Notes under the pieces: model-generated
Seen by the model: the letters and a program-made list of their open reading frames with translations, nothing else
Told to the model about the DNA's origin: nothing
The model's database searches: none
Source of the DNA: Methanosarcina sp. KYL-1
GTDB lineage: Archaea; Halobacteriota; Methanosarcinia; Methanosarcinales; Methanosarcinaceae
Direction of reading: 5' to 3'
NCBI RefSeq assembly: GCF_024372725.1
Contig: NZ_VOUA01000004.1
Location: 62,001-126,000, forward strand
Length of the DNA stretch: 64,000 nucleotides
Part shown: one piece after another, positions 9,062 through 16,451 of the stretch
Layout of the letters: each line of letters begins with the position of its first letter
Numbering within the stretch: position 1 is the stretch's first letter
Translations under genes and position numbers: made by a program

Positions 9062-10312
9062 ATGAGCAGAAAATCCGAGGTAATTTTTTTGAGAAAAGAC
9101 CCGAGTGCAGAAGCGCTTGAAGCCTGGATCATCGGGCTGAGACGCGAATTTCACCGATACCCCGAACTCAGTTTTGAAGAATATGAGACCCAGAAGAAAA
9201 TCCTGAAGACTCTGGACGAACTGGGAATCGAAGCCCGGAAAATCGCAGATACCGGCGTTATTGCAAGCATCTGCGGCACGGGACCCGGGCCCTGTATCGC
9301 CCTCCGCACGGATACTGACGGGCTTGAAGTGCAGGAAGCGCTGGAGCAGAGAAACAGGGACTACATCTCCAGAAATGACGGGATCATGCACGCCTGCGGG
9401 CACGACGGGCATATGGCCATGCTTTTTGGGGCTGCCCGGCTGTTTTTAGAAAACAGGGACTTCCCTGGAGAGGTCCGCCTGATCTTCCAGCCTGCCGAAG
9501 AAATCCCCCCAGGAGGCTCGGAAAGGGTTATTGCCGAAGGAGGGCTTGAGGGTGTTGACGCCGTCCTGGGCATGCACATTTTTACAAACCACGAATCCGG
9601 AAGCGTGGGTTTCCGCCCCGGGCCTTTCATGGCAAGCACCAACCGGTTCGAGGTCACCCTTGTGGGAAAAGGGGGCCACATCTCAAAGCCTGCAAACTGT
9701 ATCGACCCTGTACGGATGGCAACGGACTTCATAAGCAGCCTCTACCCCGCCCTGGACGAGAGGCTTGAACAGGACAGGTACGTCCTGGGGGTAGGGAGGA
9801 TCCAGGGAGGAGCACAATTCAACCGGACCCCGGACACGGTCGGGATCCTTGGGAGCTACCGGACCTTTGACAGCTGCACCACGGACACAATCGACCGGAC
9901 GATAAAGGAATGCCTGGACAGGGTCACTGAAAGGTATGCAAAGGAAGGAGAAGAGTTTTCAGGTCTTCCTAACTACGAGCTCGATGTCCTCCACGGCTAC
10001 CCGGTCCTGGTCAACGACCCGGCATTCACGGAAGCTGCCCATTCCGAACTGAAAGAAAGCTTCCCGGAACTCACAATCTATCCTGATATGGAAAAGACCT
10101 TTGCCGCCGAAGACTTTGCAAGCTACCTGCAAAAAGTGCCCGGAATCTTCATCTCCCTTGGCACCTTAAACCCGGAAAAGGGGATCATGGAAATCAACCA
10201 CTCCTGCAGGTTTGACATCGATGAGGAGATCCTTTTGCAGGGCACGAAAGTTTTCCACACCCTCGCCCTGGACTTCCTGAAAAATCCCAAAAAATACCTT
10301 GGAGCTGCCTGA
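9062..10312 (+). CDS. M20-family amidohydrolase
   Basis: Zinc-dependent amidohydrolase of the M20 family, closest in pattern to the M20D group that hydrolyses N-acyl or N-aromatic amino acids (hippurate and indoleacetyl-amino-acid hydrolases). Metal-site motifs are visible: HACGHDGHMAM near residue 110, the PAEE catalytic Glu near 148, GMHIFTNHESG near 175, and the late HSC motif near 380. The lid/dimerisation domain (about 190-310) with the GKGGHISKP signature is intact. The length of 416 residues is normal. The substrate cannot be read from sequence. A GNAT acetyltransferase follows 32 nt downstream on the same strand, so acyl removal and acyl addition may be co-transcribed. Confidence 0.85.
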   Translation: MSRKSEVIFLRKDPSAEALEAWIIGLRREFHRYPELSFEEYETQKKILKTLDELGIEARKIADTGVIASICGTGPGPCIALRTDTDGLEVQEALEQRNRDYISRNDGIMHACGHDGHMAMLFGAARLFLENRDFPGEVRLIFQPAEEIPPGGSERVIAEGGLEGVDAVLGMHIFTNHESGSVGFRPGPFMASTNRFEVTLVGKGGHISKPANCIDPVRMATDFISSLYPALDERLEQDRYVLGVGRIQGGAQFNRTPDTVGILGSYRTFDSCTTDTIDRTIKECLDRVTERYAKEGEEFSGLPNYELDVLHGYPVLVNDPAFTEAAHSELKESFPELTIYPDMEKTFAAEDFASYLQKVPGIFISLGTLNPEKGIMEINHSCRFDIDEEILLQGTKVFHTLALDFLKNPKKYLGAA

Positions 10313-10344
10313 AAATACCTTTTTGCCTTCGGGAGAGAAAACTC

Positions 10345-10815
10345 ATGATCATACAGACATACGATGAGTCCAGAAAAGAAGAAGTCAGGGACGTTGTCCT
10401 CGAAGTCCTTCTTGAGCACGGGTTTGAGTACGACAGGCTCAAGGACGCCGACTTAAAGGATATCGAAGGCTACTACTTCGCAAAAGGAGGCACTTTTTTT
10501 GTAGGAATTGCGGACGGCAGGGTAGTGGGCACAGCCGGGGTCAGGAAACTGGAGGACGGAAGCTGTGAAATCAGGAGGATCTACCTGAAAAAGGAGTTCA
10601 GGGACAAAGGTCACGGAAAACAGCTCTTTCTTGCGGCCCTGGGTTTTGCCGAAAAGAACTGTTCAAGCGCCGTGCTTAAAACCGACAAAGTCCTCACGAA
10701 GGCTATCGATATGTACCTTAAGCAAGGCTTTTCCCTTCTGACGGAAAAAAGCGGGTCTCCGAATGAAGAATTCGAATACCTGTATTTTGAAAAGCGTTTT
10801 GAAGGGCAGCAGTAA
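10345..10815 (+). CDS. GNAT-family N-acetyltransferase
   Basis: Small acetyl-CoA-dependent acetyltransferase of 156 residues. The acetyl-CoA binding motif is seen as EFRDKGHGKQL near residues 82-92, preceded by the expected beta strand CEIRRIYL and followed by a helix. The C-terminal FEYLYFEKRF strand is also typical. A GGGAGA ribosome binding site stands 7 nt before the ATG. It probably forms an operon with the M20 gene. The target amine is unknown. Confidence 0.8.
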   Translation: MIIQTYDESRKEEVRDVVLEVLLEHGFEYDRLKDADLKDIEGYYFAKGGTFFVGIADGRVVGTAGVRKLEDGSCEIRRIYLKKEFRDKGHGKQLFLAALGFAEKNCSSAVLKTDKVLTKAIDMYLKQGFSLLTEKSGSPNEEFEYLYFEKRFEGQQ

Positions 10816-10819
10816 AATC

Positions 10820-10890
10820 CAGGTCCGCTTTTTGCTCTCTCTTTTTGCCTTCTTAATTTTGCCCTCTAATCGTTTTCTCTTATTTAGCCC
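10820..10890 (+). terminator. T-tract terminator after the GNAT gene
   Basis: Several T-rich runs (CTTTTTG, CTCTTTTTG, TTAATTTTG, TTTTCTCTTATTT) follow the GNAT stop without a strong hairpin. This is the usual look of archaeal oligo-T termination, here between convergent genes. Confidence 0.4.
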
Positions 10891-10905
10891 TCTATTTGGC
10901 CCCAA

Positions 10906-13038
10906 TCATTTCATTTTGCGGGATAACTGGCAGGAACCTCCCTCTCTTTTCTCAAGGGCCTGAAGGTATTCAAGCACTGCCAGCACATAGGCTGAGTGGG
11001 ACCAGGCGAGGGGGAGGACAGAAAGGGGCCTTCCTCCGTCATCCACCTGTTCGGACATCAGGCCGGAGGCATGGGTGTGGGCTGCGCACCAGTCAATGAG
11101 TTCCAGGGCCCGGTTCAGGTCCCCTACCGCAGAGTACCACTGGGCGAGCCAGAGGGTACAGATGGGCCAGCTGTTCATGTAACCGTAGTAGCGGTCATCG
11201 CGGTAGCGGGCAATGCCGCCGGAGGGGCGTGTGAGTTCACGCTCGATTGCCTCCATTGTAAGGACTACTTTGGGGTCATCGGGTGGGAGAAGCCCGAAGT
11301 ACCAGACAGCAAACACTGAAGAGTCCAGGGTAGGGTCATCCAGAGAGCGCCGAAAGCGCTTCAGTTCCTTATCGTAGAGCTTTTCCAGGACTGCCTGCTT
11401 AACACGTTTTGCGGCTTCTTCCCAGAGGTCGGCCTTGTCGTAGTCTCCTATGGTACGGGCCAGTTCGGAGGCGCCGTGGAGGCCGGCATAGACCGTACAG
11501 GCGCTGTAGGTGTGCACCCCTTTTCGCTCTTCCCATAGGTCAAAGCTTGAAACCGGAAGGCCTGTCTCCCTGTCAAGGGCTTTTGTAAGATAGTTCGCAG
11601 CCGGGATTACAAGGCCACGGTAGTACCTGCCAGTAGCCCAGACGCTCCTTGCAATCTCCCAGTTGTTGTAGAGGGCATAAATGGGAAGCCCGGTCTCGTC
11701 TATCTGGACCATGGGCACGGGGTGCCAGGTGCTCCCGAAGTCTCCTGCAGGGGTATACTTGTGCAGGAAATTACCCCGGTGGGTAATGGTTTTTGAGAAA
11801 AATTCGAAAGTTTCCGTGCTCAGGTGGTGGTACCGCGCCCTATCAAGCGCTAGGCAGACCCAGGCTGCGTCCCTAGGCCAGCAGTAGGTGTAGAGGTCGG
11901 CCCCAAACTGTTTGATATCCGAGTCGCAGGACGCAATCACCGAACCCGAGATGTCCATGTGGGCGACTATGGTAAGGAGGCTCCGGTAAAAGCACATTAC
12001 GACCCTTTCGGAAAGCTGCGTCAACCAGGAAAACTCCGGGAGGACGGAGATCCTTTCGGTAAAAGAGTCCCAGAAATTGAAGTTGTGGTGAAAAAGGGCG
12101 CTTCTTCTGGCTTCCTTTACCCGCTTATGGACCTTGAGCACGTTGCAGTATTTTTTCCCGAGCACGATCCAGAAATGCACCCTCGCTGACTCCCCGGGTT
12201 TCAGTTCTGGCAGGGTCCAGCCCAGGGTAGAGTCAACTGAGCCGTGAGCTACGGGATTGCCGCTGAGGTAGGCATCGTTTTCCATATCCTTCCAGGTGCC
12301 TTCCATCCCTTTCCACTCCGCTGTCCCCACTGCATACTGGTCGAAAACCGGATCACTCCCGTGCAGGAAATAGCGGTCGCGCTTGTAGTGGATAAGGGTT
12401 TGCTTATCGATTACTGCAGTTTCCCCTATCTTATTTTCAAGAATCCGGTAGTTCTGGTTGGAAAAAAAGCGAAGATGTTTTACAGCCCCTGAAATGTTCT
12501 TAATTTCAAAGGTCCTGTAGAAGATGTTAACGGAAGGATGCACAGCCTCCCAGGCCGTTACCCTGAGCCCTAGTTCGGGGTTTTCGAACATGGTTTCCCC
12601 GATATTGGAAACCGCTGCCCTGCAAGCTTCCGGACCTTTTTCTTCTATTTTTTCTTCTAATTTCCCTTTTATTTTTTCCTTTCCCGTTTCCTTTTCCGTT
12701 TTTTCTTCTATTTTCTCTTCCGTTGACTCCTGTGGGCTTGAAATTTCCAGGAACTGCTCGCAGAAGTTTTCTTCAAACTCGGACTTGTAGCGCTGCCGGA
12801 TCTTCCAGTTTTCAAGCCAGCTGCAGTAGAGAGAATCAAGGTCGCAGATCCCCACTTTTATCAAGTTCCCGTGGTTCTCAAGCCCAACATAAGGGAAGTA
12901 GACATCTCTTATAGTTCCTTTCTCATCTTCGCAGATCAGAATTTTTCCGTTTCCGAAAATCAGCGGCCTTATCCCTGGACACCCCCAGCTTCTTTTTTCA
13001 AGTCCCTTCCCCCTCAAGTTATCATGAGAATGTATCAT
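10906..13038 (-). CDS. Glycoside hydrolase family 15 protein (glucoamylase-like)
   Basis: Intracellular-looking GH15 enzyme of 710 residues with no signal peptide. The N-terminal beta-sandwich begins with RPLIFGNGKILI near residue 25. The (alpha/alpha)6 catalytic barrel carries the GH15 hallmarks YTYCWPRDAAW near 390, QIDETG near 445 with the likely catalytic acid, and GLMSEQVD near 660 with the likely base. GH15 enzymes hydrolyse alpha-glucosidic bonds (glucoamylase, glucodextranase, trehalase), so a role in glycogen or trehalose turnover is probable. A Lys/Glu-rich insert (about residues 104-135) interrupts the N-terminal domain and looks like a flexible or helical loop built from short repeats. 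The start overlaps short ATG-containing repeats (TATCATGAGAATG), so the exact start is uncertain by a few codons. Confidence 0.87.
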   Translation of the reverse strand: MIHSHDNLRGKGLEKRSWGCPGIRPLIFGNGKILICEDEKGTIRDVYFPYVGLENHGNLIKVGICDLDSLYCSWLENWKIRQRYKSEFEENFCEQFLEISSPQESTEEKIEEKTEKETGKEKIKGKLEEKIEEKGPEACRAAVSNIGETMFENPELGLRVTAWEAVHPSVNIFYRTFEIKNISGAVKHLRFFSNQNYRILENKIGETAVIDKQTLIHYKRDRYFLHGSDPVFDQYAVGTAEWKGMEGTWKDMENDAYLSGNPVAHGSVDSTLGWTLPELKPGESARVHFWIVLGKKYCNVLKVHKRVKEARRSALFHHNFNFWDSFTERISVLPEFSWLTQLSERVVMCFYRSLLTIVAHMDISGSVIASCDSDIKQFGADLYTYCWPRDAAWVCLALDRARYHHLSTETFEFFSKTITHRGNFLHKYTPAGDFGSTWHPVPMVQIDETGLPIYALYNNWEIARSVWATGRYYRGLVIPAANYLTKALDRETGLPVSSFDLWEERKGVHTYSACTVYAGLHGASELARTIGDYDKADLWEEAAKRVKQAVLEKLYDKELKRFRRSLDDPTLDSSVFAVWYFGLLPPDDPKVVLTMEAIERELTRPSGGIARYRDDRYYGYMNSWPICTLWLAQWYSAVGDLNRALELIDWCAAHTHASGLMSEQVDDGGRPLSVLPLAWSHSAYVLAVLEYLQALEKREGGSCQLSRKMK

Positions 13039-13189
13039 GAGAATGTATCATGAAAATTTACCCTGGAATTTTCCACGGAATTTACGTGAGATTTCACATG
13101 AGAATTGAATGTATTCCCTCAAATAGTTTAGGGAAAGGGACCTCTGATTTTGAAAAGTAGGTGAAGCAATCAGACTTTAATATCATCAC

Positions 13190-13232
13190 ATAAATATATA
13201 TAAATTACATAAGAAAGTTTATATTTTATTGT
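13190..13232 (+). promoter_or_regulatory. Likely promoter of the small zinc-ribbon gene
   Basis: AAATATATATAAATT at about 13192-13206 resembles an archaeal TATA box. It lies roughly 110 nt ahead of the small gene at 13314. A second AT-rich box (TTTATATTTTATT) is at about 13219-13231. Confidence 0.4.
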
Positions 13233-13313
13233 GCCCATTTTATTTATGCTTTCTAAAAACAGAGCATCAGAAGTAAAACAAATCACATACAAAAAAAATG
13301 TGTGTGTTTTCAA

Positions 13314-13469
13314 ATGGTTTACATAAGAAAAACCTGTCCCGTTTGCGGGAATGAGTTTTTTGTCCTTAAGAATGCTGAGGAAAAGGCTGTATACTGTACC
13401 ATGGCATGCCTGACAACAGCACAGGAAAAGCTCGAAGCAAGGAACGCGATCTGCCTGAGTCCGGCCTGA
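13314..13469 (+). CDS. 51-residue zinc-ribbon-like protein
   Basis: Short gene with an ATG start. Its product contains [10 protein letters not shown] near residues 6-15 and VYCTMACLT near 28-36, a CxxC...CxxxC pattern typical of small zinc-binding domains, then a helical tail. A TATA-like region precedes it and a hairpin with a T-run follows 37 nt after the stop, so it reads as a complete single-gene transcription unit. No Shine-Dalgarno is visible before the ATG. It may be a nucleic-acid- or protein-binding adaptor, but no function can be assigned. Confidence 0.6.
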   Translation: MVYIRKTCPVCGNEFFVLKNAEEKAVYCTMACLTTAQEKLEARNAICLSPA

Positions 13470-13505
13470 GCATTCGTAGGGGGTAAAAGGGGATCAAAGT
13501 TGGGA

Positions 13506-13546
13506 GGGAGAACACTCCGATGAGAAGTGTTTCCCAGTCTTTTTTT
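13506..13546 (+). terminator. Hairpin terminator of the small zinc-ribbon gene
   Basis: The stem GGGAG-AACACT / AGTGTT-TCCC (one bulged G) closes a nine-base loop and is followed within four bases by seven T. It is the natural end for a transcript from the gene at 13314. Confidence 0.6.
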
Positions 13547-13688
13547 ATTGGAAAATGGCCATAAGGCAGGTTTAATTTTGCAAACTTCAGTCCGCCAGTA
13601 CCTTCCGGGCCCTGTTTTATCCTTTGGGACTCTATTTTGCAAAAAAGTAAAAGTAAGAGAATGGGTTCTGGAGAATGAGTTCTCTTCT

Positions 13689-14266
13689 TCAGTTCCGGGA
13701 CAGTTTTTTTGCGATTTCTGCCACATGCCTCCCCTGGTAGCGGGTCATTGCAAGTTCGTTTTCCGAAGGCTGGACGGTTTCCGTCCCCTGCGGCAATCGT
13801 TGAAGCCCCATAGGGGCTTCCCCCGGTGATTTCGTCCATCCTTGTCTGCCGCATCTCCAGGTAAGGCAGGCCCGCGATGACCATCTCATGGTGAAGGAGA
13901 GTGAAATGGAAACTGATAATTGTGGTTTCCTGGCCTCCGTGCTGGGTTCCGCTGGAAGTGAAGACACTTCCCACCTTTCCGACCAGAGCATACCGAATCC
14001 AGAGCCCCCCGGTTCCGTCCAGCAGGGCTCGCATCTGGGCGGCCATGTTTCCGTAGCGTGCAGGAGTCCCGAAAATCGGGGCATCTGACCTGCCAGTACC
14101 TCCTCATACATATCCCTGGTAAGCACAGGTATGTGGGCAAAAGCTTTTTTGTCTCAACTGCCCCTATTTTCTCAATTACATCAGCGGGCAAAGTTTCCGG
14201 TACCTGGTAGATCTGAACTTCCGCCCTTTCAATTTCCCTGGCTCCCTCTGCCACTGCTTCTGCCAT
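13689..14266 (-). pseudogene. wrbA: wrbA-like NAD(P)H:quinone oxidoreductase, frameshifted remnant
   Basis: Three reading frames must be joined to recover a WrbA-type flavodoxin-fold protein. It starts as MAEAVAEGAREIE and reads to VETKKLL. A shift near 14138-14143 continues in [13 protein letters not shown] shift near 14086-14091 continues in [24 protein letters not shown] and [15 protein letters not shown] shift near 13770-13776 gives the normal end [21 protein letters not shown]. About 14 N-terminal residues, including the first strand and FMN phosphate loop expected in WrbA, are missing upstream of 14266. A TnpB element begins just upstream, so the insertion may have removed the 5' end before or during decay. 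The many independent lesions argue against sequencing error. Confidence 0.8.
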
Positions 14267-14368
14267 TTTATCTCTTAAGGCGCGGAAGGGGATGAAAGCC
14301 GTCCACTTTCCGGCACACGATTAGTTAACTTGCCTATATACATATAAATTCGTAAAACGTTTATTGAT

Positions 14369-15484
14369 ATGATGTTAAAAGCCTATAAATTCAGGTTGTA
14401 TCCTGCCGCCGAACAAAAAACCATGATAGCTAACCATATCGGTAGCTGCAGGTTCGTCTATAACTGGGCTTTAGAACAGAAAATCAAATCTTACGAGCAG
14501 GACGGGAAATCCCTATCCCAGTATGACCTGAACAAACGGCTTCGTGAACTGAAACAAGAACATGAATGGCTTAAGAAAGTAAATTCACAGTCATTGCAGG
14601 GAATGACGAAAAACTTAGATTCCGCTTTTACCATGTTTTTCAGGGAAAATAATGGTTTTCCTAATTTCAAATCAAGAAAGAACCCCATACAGTCTTTTCC
14701 TATCCCTCAACACTACACTGTCGATTTTGAGAATAACGTTGTCAAACTCCCTAAAATCGGTAAAGTTAAAGCAGTTCTCCACCAGAGGTTTGAGGGAAAA
14801 CTAAAAACAGCAACGGTTTCCAGAACCTCTTCTGAAATCTACTATCTCAGTATTCTTGTGGATAATGGTGAAGAGTTGCCCGAAAAACAGGAATTTTCGG
14901 CTGATACAACTGTAGGGGTTGACGTGGGTATCAAGGATTTTGCAGTTCTCTCAACAGGAGAAAAAATAGAGAATCCTGAGTACCTGAAAAACTCTATGAA
15001 ACGCCTGAAAGTCCTGCAAAAAAGAGTAAGCAAAAAACCGAAAGGTTCAAAGAACAGGGAAAAAGCCAAATTAAGGCTTGCCAAACTCCATGAAAAAATC
15101 CGCAACCAGCGAAACGATTTCCAGCACCAACTTTCCTCTAAACTTATACGCGAGAACCAGGCAATAGCTGTGGAAACGTTAAACATTAACTGTATGCTTA
15201 AAAACCATTGTCTTGCACGGGCAATCTGTGATTCTTCATGGAGCAGTTTTGTTACAAAGTTAGTGTATAAAGCTGAATGGTTCGGGAAAACCCTGTTAAG
15301 GATAGGGAGGTTTGAGCCATCAACAAAGCTTTGTAACGTTTGCGGGTATCACAATTCAAACATAACTCTGGATGTTAGGGAATGGGAATGCCCTGTGTGT
15401 AAAACAAAACATGACCGGGACATAAATGCCGCTATTAATATCAAAAAATTTGCACTTCAAGCTCAAAATCTGATTGTAACTTGA
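14369..15484 (+). CDS. tnpB: TnpB, RNA-guided endonuclease of an IS605-type transposon
   Basis: TnpB/OrfB protein of 371 residues, a usual length. The N-terminal KAYKFRLYP and the FVYNWALE helix are typical. The split RuvC nuclease is intact: GVDVGIKDFAVLS near 190-200 (first Asp), AVETLNI near 267-273 (Glu), and HDRDINAAINI near 350-360 (last Asp). A four-cysteine zinc finger, CNVCG ... CPVC, sits before the last motif. Intact catalytic residues suggest an active nuclease that would cut DNA guided by the omega RNA at its 3' end. The ATG is doubled (ATGATG), and either may start. No TnpA gene is adjacent. Confidence 0.92.
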   Translation: MMLKAYKFRLYPAAEQKTMIANHIGSCRFVYNWALEQKIKSYEQDGKSLSQYDLNKRLRELKQEHEWLKKVNSQSLQGMTKNLDSAFTMFFRENNGFPNFKSRKNPIQSFPIPQHYTVDFENNVVKLPKIGKVKAVLHQRFEGKLKTATVSRTSSEIYYLSILVDNGEELPEKQEFSADTTVGVDVGIKDFAVLSTGEKIENPEYLKNSMKRLKVLQKRVSKKPKGSKNREKAKLRLAKLHEKIRNQRNDFQHQLSSKLIRENQAIAVETLNINCMLKNHCLARAICDSSWSSFVTKLVYKAEWFGKTLLRIGRFEPSTKLCNVCGYHNSNITLDVREWECPVCKTKHDRDINAAINIKKFALQAQNLIVT

Positions 15485-15605
15485 CACCTGCGGAACGTGG
15501 GGAAGAGCCTGTGGACTTGCGGAGCTTACTCCGGGGAATGAAGCAGGAAGCCCCTTCCTCAAAACCTGAGCCGCAAGGCAAAGGTTTTAGGGAGGAGTAG
15601 TTCAC
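15482..15605 (+). ncRNA. Predicted omega RNA (reRNA) scaffold at the TnpB right end
   Basis: The region after the tnpB stop is GC-rich and strongly structured. AAAACC (15561-15566) pairs with GGTTTT (15583-15588), extended by CCTTCCTC with GGGAGG. The loop contains a small GCC-gcaa-GGC hairpin with a GNRA tetraloop (15570-15579). The element ends with GGAGTAGTTCAC. In known TnpB systems the RNA starts within the tnpB 3' end and continues past the right end, so the guide would be the roughly 16-20 nt starting near 15606. The 5' end of the RNA is not visible from sequence. Confidence 0.65.
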
Positions 15606-15665
15606 CACATTCCTTTCAGACTTTCAGGTCAAAAATCTGTAAGAAACTCAAGGAATGAATAAAAT

Positions 15666-16238
15666 ATGAAATGTGCGCTCTGCAATGAAAAGGAATGCCG
15701 TACGGGAAAGGACTGCACTGACATCATTGAAGAAATCAGTTACAGGGGAAAAGACCTTGTTTCCATGAAGGTCTCTGCCGAAATCGAGGCCCGCTACTAC
15801 ATGGAAAAGACCCGGCTGGAAGAACTGGTCCTCTACGCGCAGGGGATGGGGTACAAAAAACTGGGGCTTGCTTTCTGCATCGGGCTTGAAAAGGAAGCCG
15901 GGGTCATCCATAGGATTCTTGCCAGGGATTTTGAGGTTGAATCGGTCTGCTGCAAAGTCTGCGGGCTTTCCAAGGACGATTTCGGGCTTGAGAAGCTGTA
16001 CGGGGACGGCTTCGAAGCAACCTGCAACCCTATTGGCCAGGCAAAAATCCTGAATAAAAAAGGGACCGACCTTAACATCATCGTAGGGCTCTGCATCGGG
16101 CACGACATCCTTTTTACGCAGAACTCCAAAGCTCCGGTGACGACTTTGGCGGTCAAGGACAGGGTGCTCGCCCACAACCCCCTGGGAGCCATTTATTCGG
16201 GATACTACCTGAAAAAGCGGTTTGGAATTACGGACTGA
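15666..16238 (+). CDS. DUF1847 cysteine-rich protein
   Basis: Soluble 190-residue protein of the DUF1847 family, with function unknown. Its cysteines suggest metal binding: MKCALCNEKECRTGKDC at the N-terminus, CCKVCGL near 97-103, a single Cys in EATCNPIGQA near 119, and GLCIGHDI near 140. The family is often annotated as putative metal-binding. The gene lies directly downstream of the TnpB right end. It has only a weak AAGGAA-type ribosome binding site before the ATG. Confidence 0.8.
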   Translation: MKCALCNEKECRTGKDCTDIIEEISYRGKDLVSMKVSAEIEARYYMEKTRLEELVLYAQGMGYKKLGLAFCIGLEKEAGVIHRILARDFEVESVCCKVCGLSKDDFGLEKLYGDGFEATCNPIGQAKILNKKGTDLNIIVGLCIGHDILFTQNSKAPVTTLAVKDRVLAHNPLGAIYSGYYLKKRFGITD

Positions 16239-16451
16239 ATTAAAAGCTAAAAAATAAGGAATTGACGTTAAAGAACGGAAAAATAAGAAATGATTTGCAA
16301 ATGGGGGAGGTAGAAGGAGGTTCCCGGGAGCACTGCCTTTCCGATCCTTTTAATTTTACCCGGGATATGCCTGAACTGCAAGTCCCCGGGTAATGTGGCA
16401 GCTGTTATGCTACCTCGTTTTTCCCCTTTCCTCCGATTTGCTTTTCTACGG

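Larger units (their letters stand above)
14275..15605 (+). mobile_element. IS200/IS605-type element carrying tnpB only
   Basis: The element is inferred from the tnpB gene, a left-end imperfect hairpin around 14287-14312 (GGAA-GGGA paired with TCC-TTTCC) and a structured right end closing with TAGTTCAC at 15598-15605. No TnpA Y1 transposase is present, so it is probably a non-autonomous element or is moved in trans. It sits between the broken wrbA and the DUF1847 gene. The left boundary is uncertain by tens of bases; the right boundary is better supported. Confidence 0.65.

Noticed and set aside
13319-14046. Long leftward frames opposite the small zinc gene and across the wrbA remnant
   Set aside because: The recognisable WrbA segments change frame; the rest of these frames is out-of-frame read-through.
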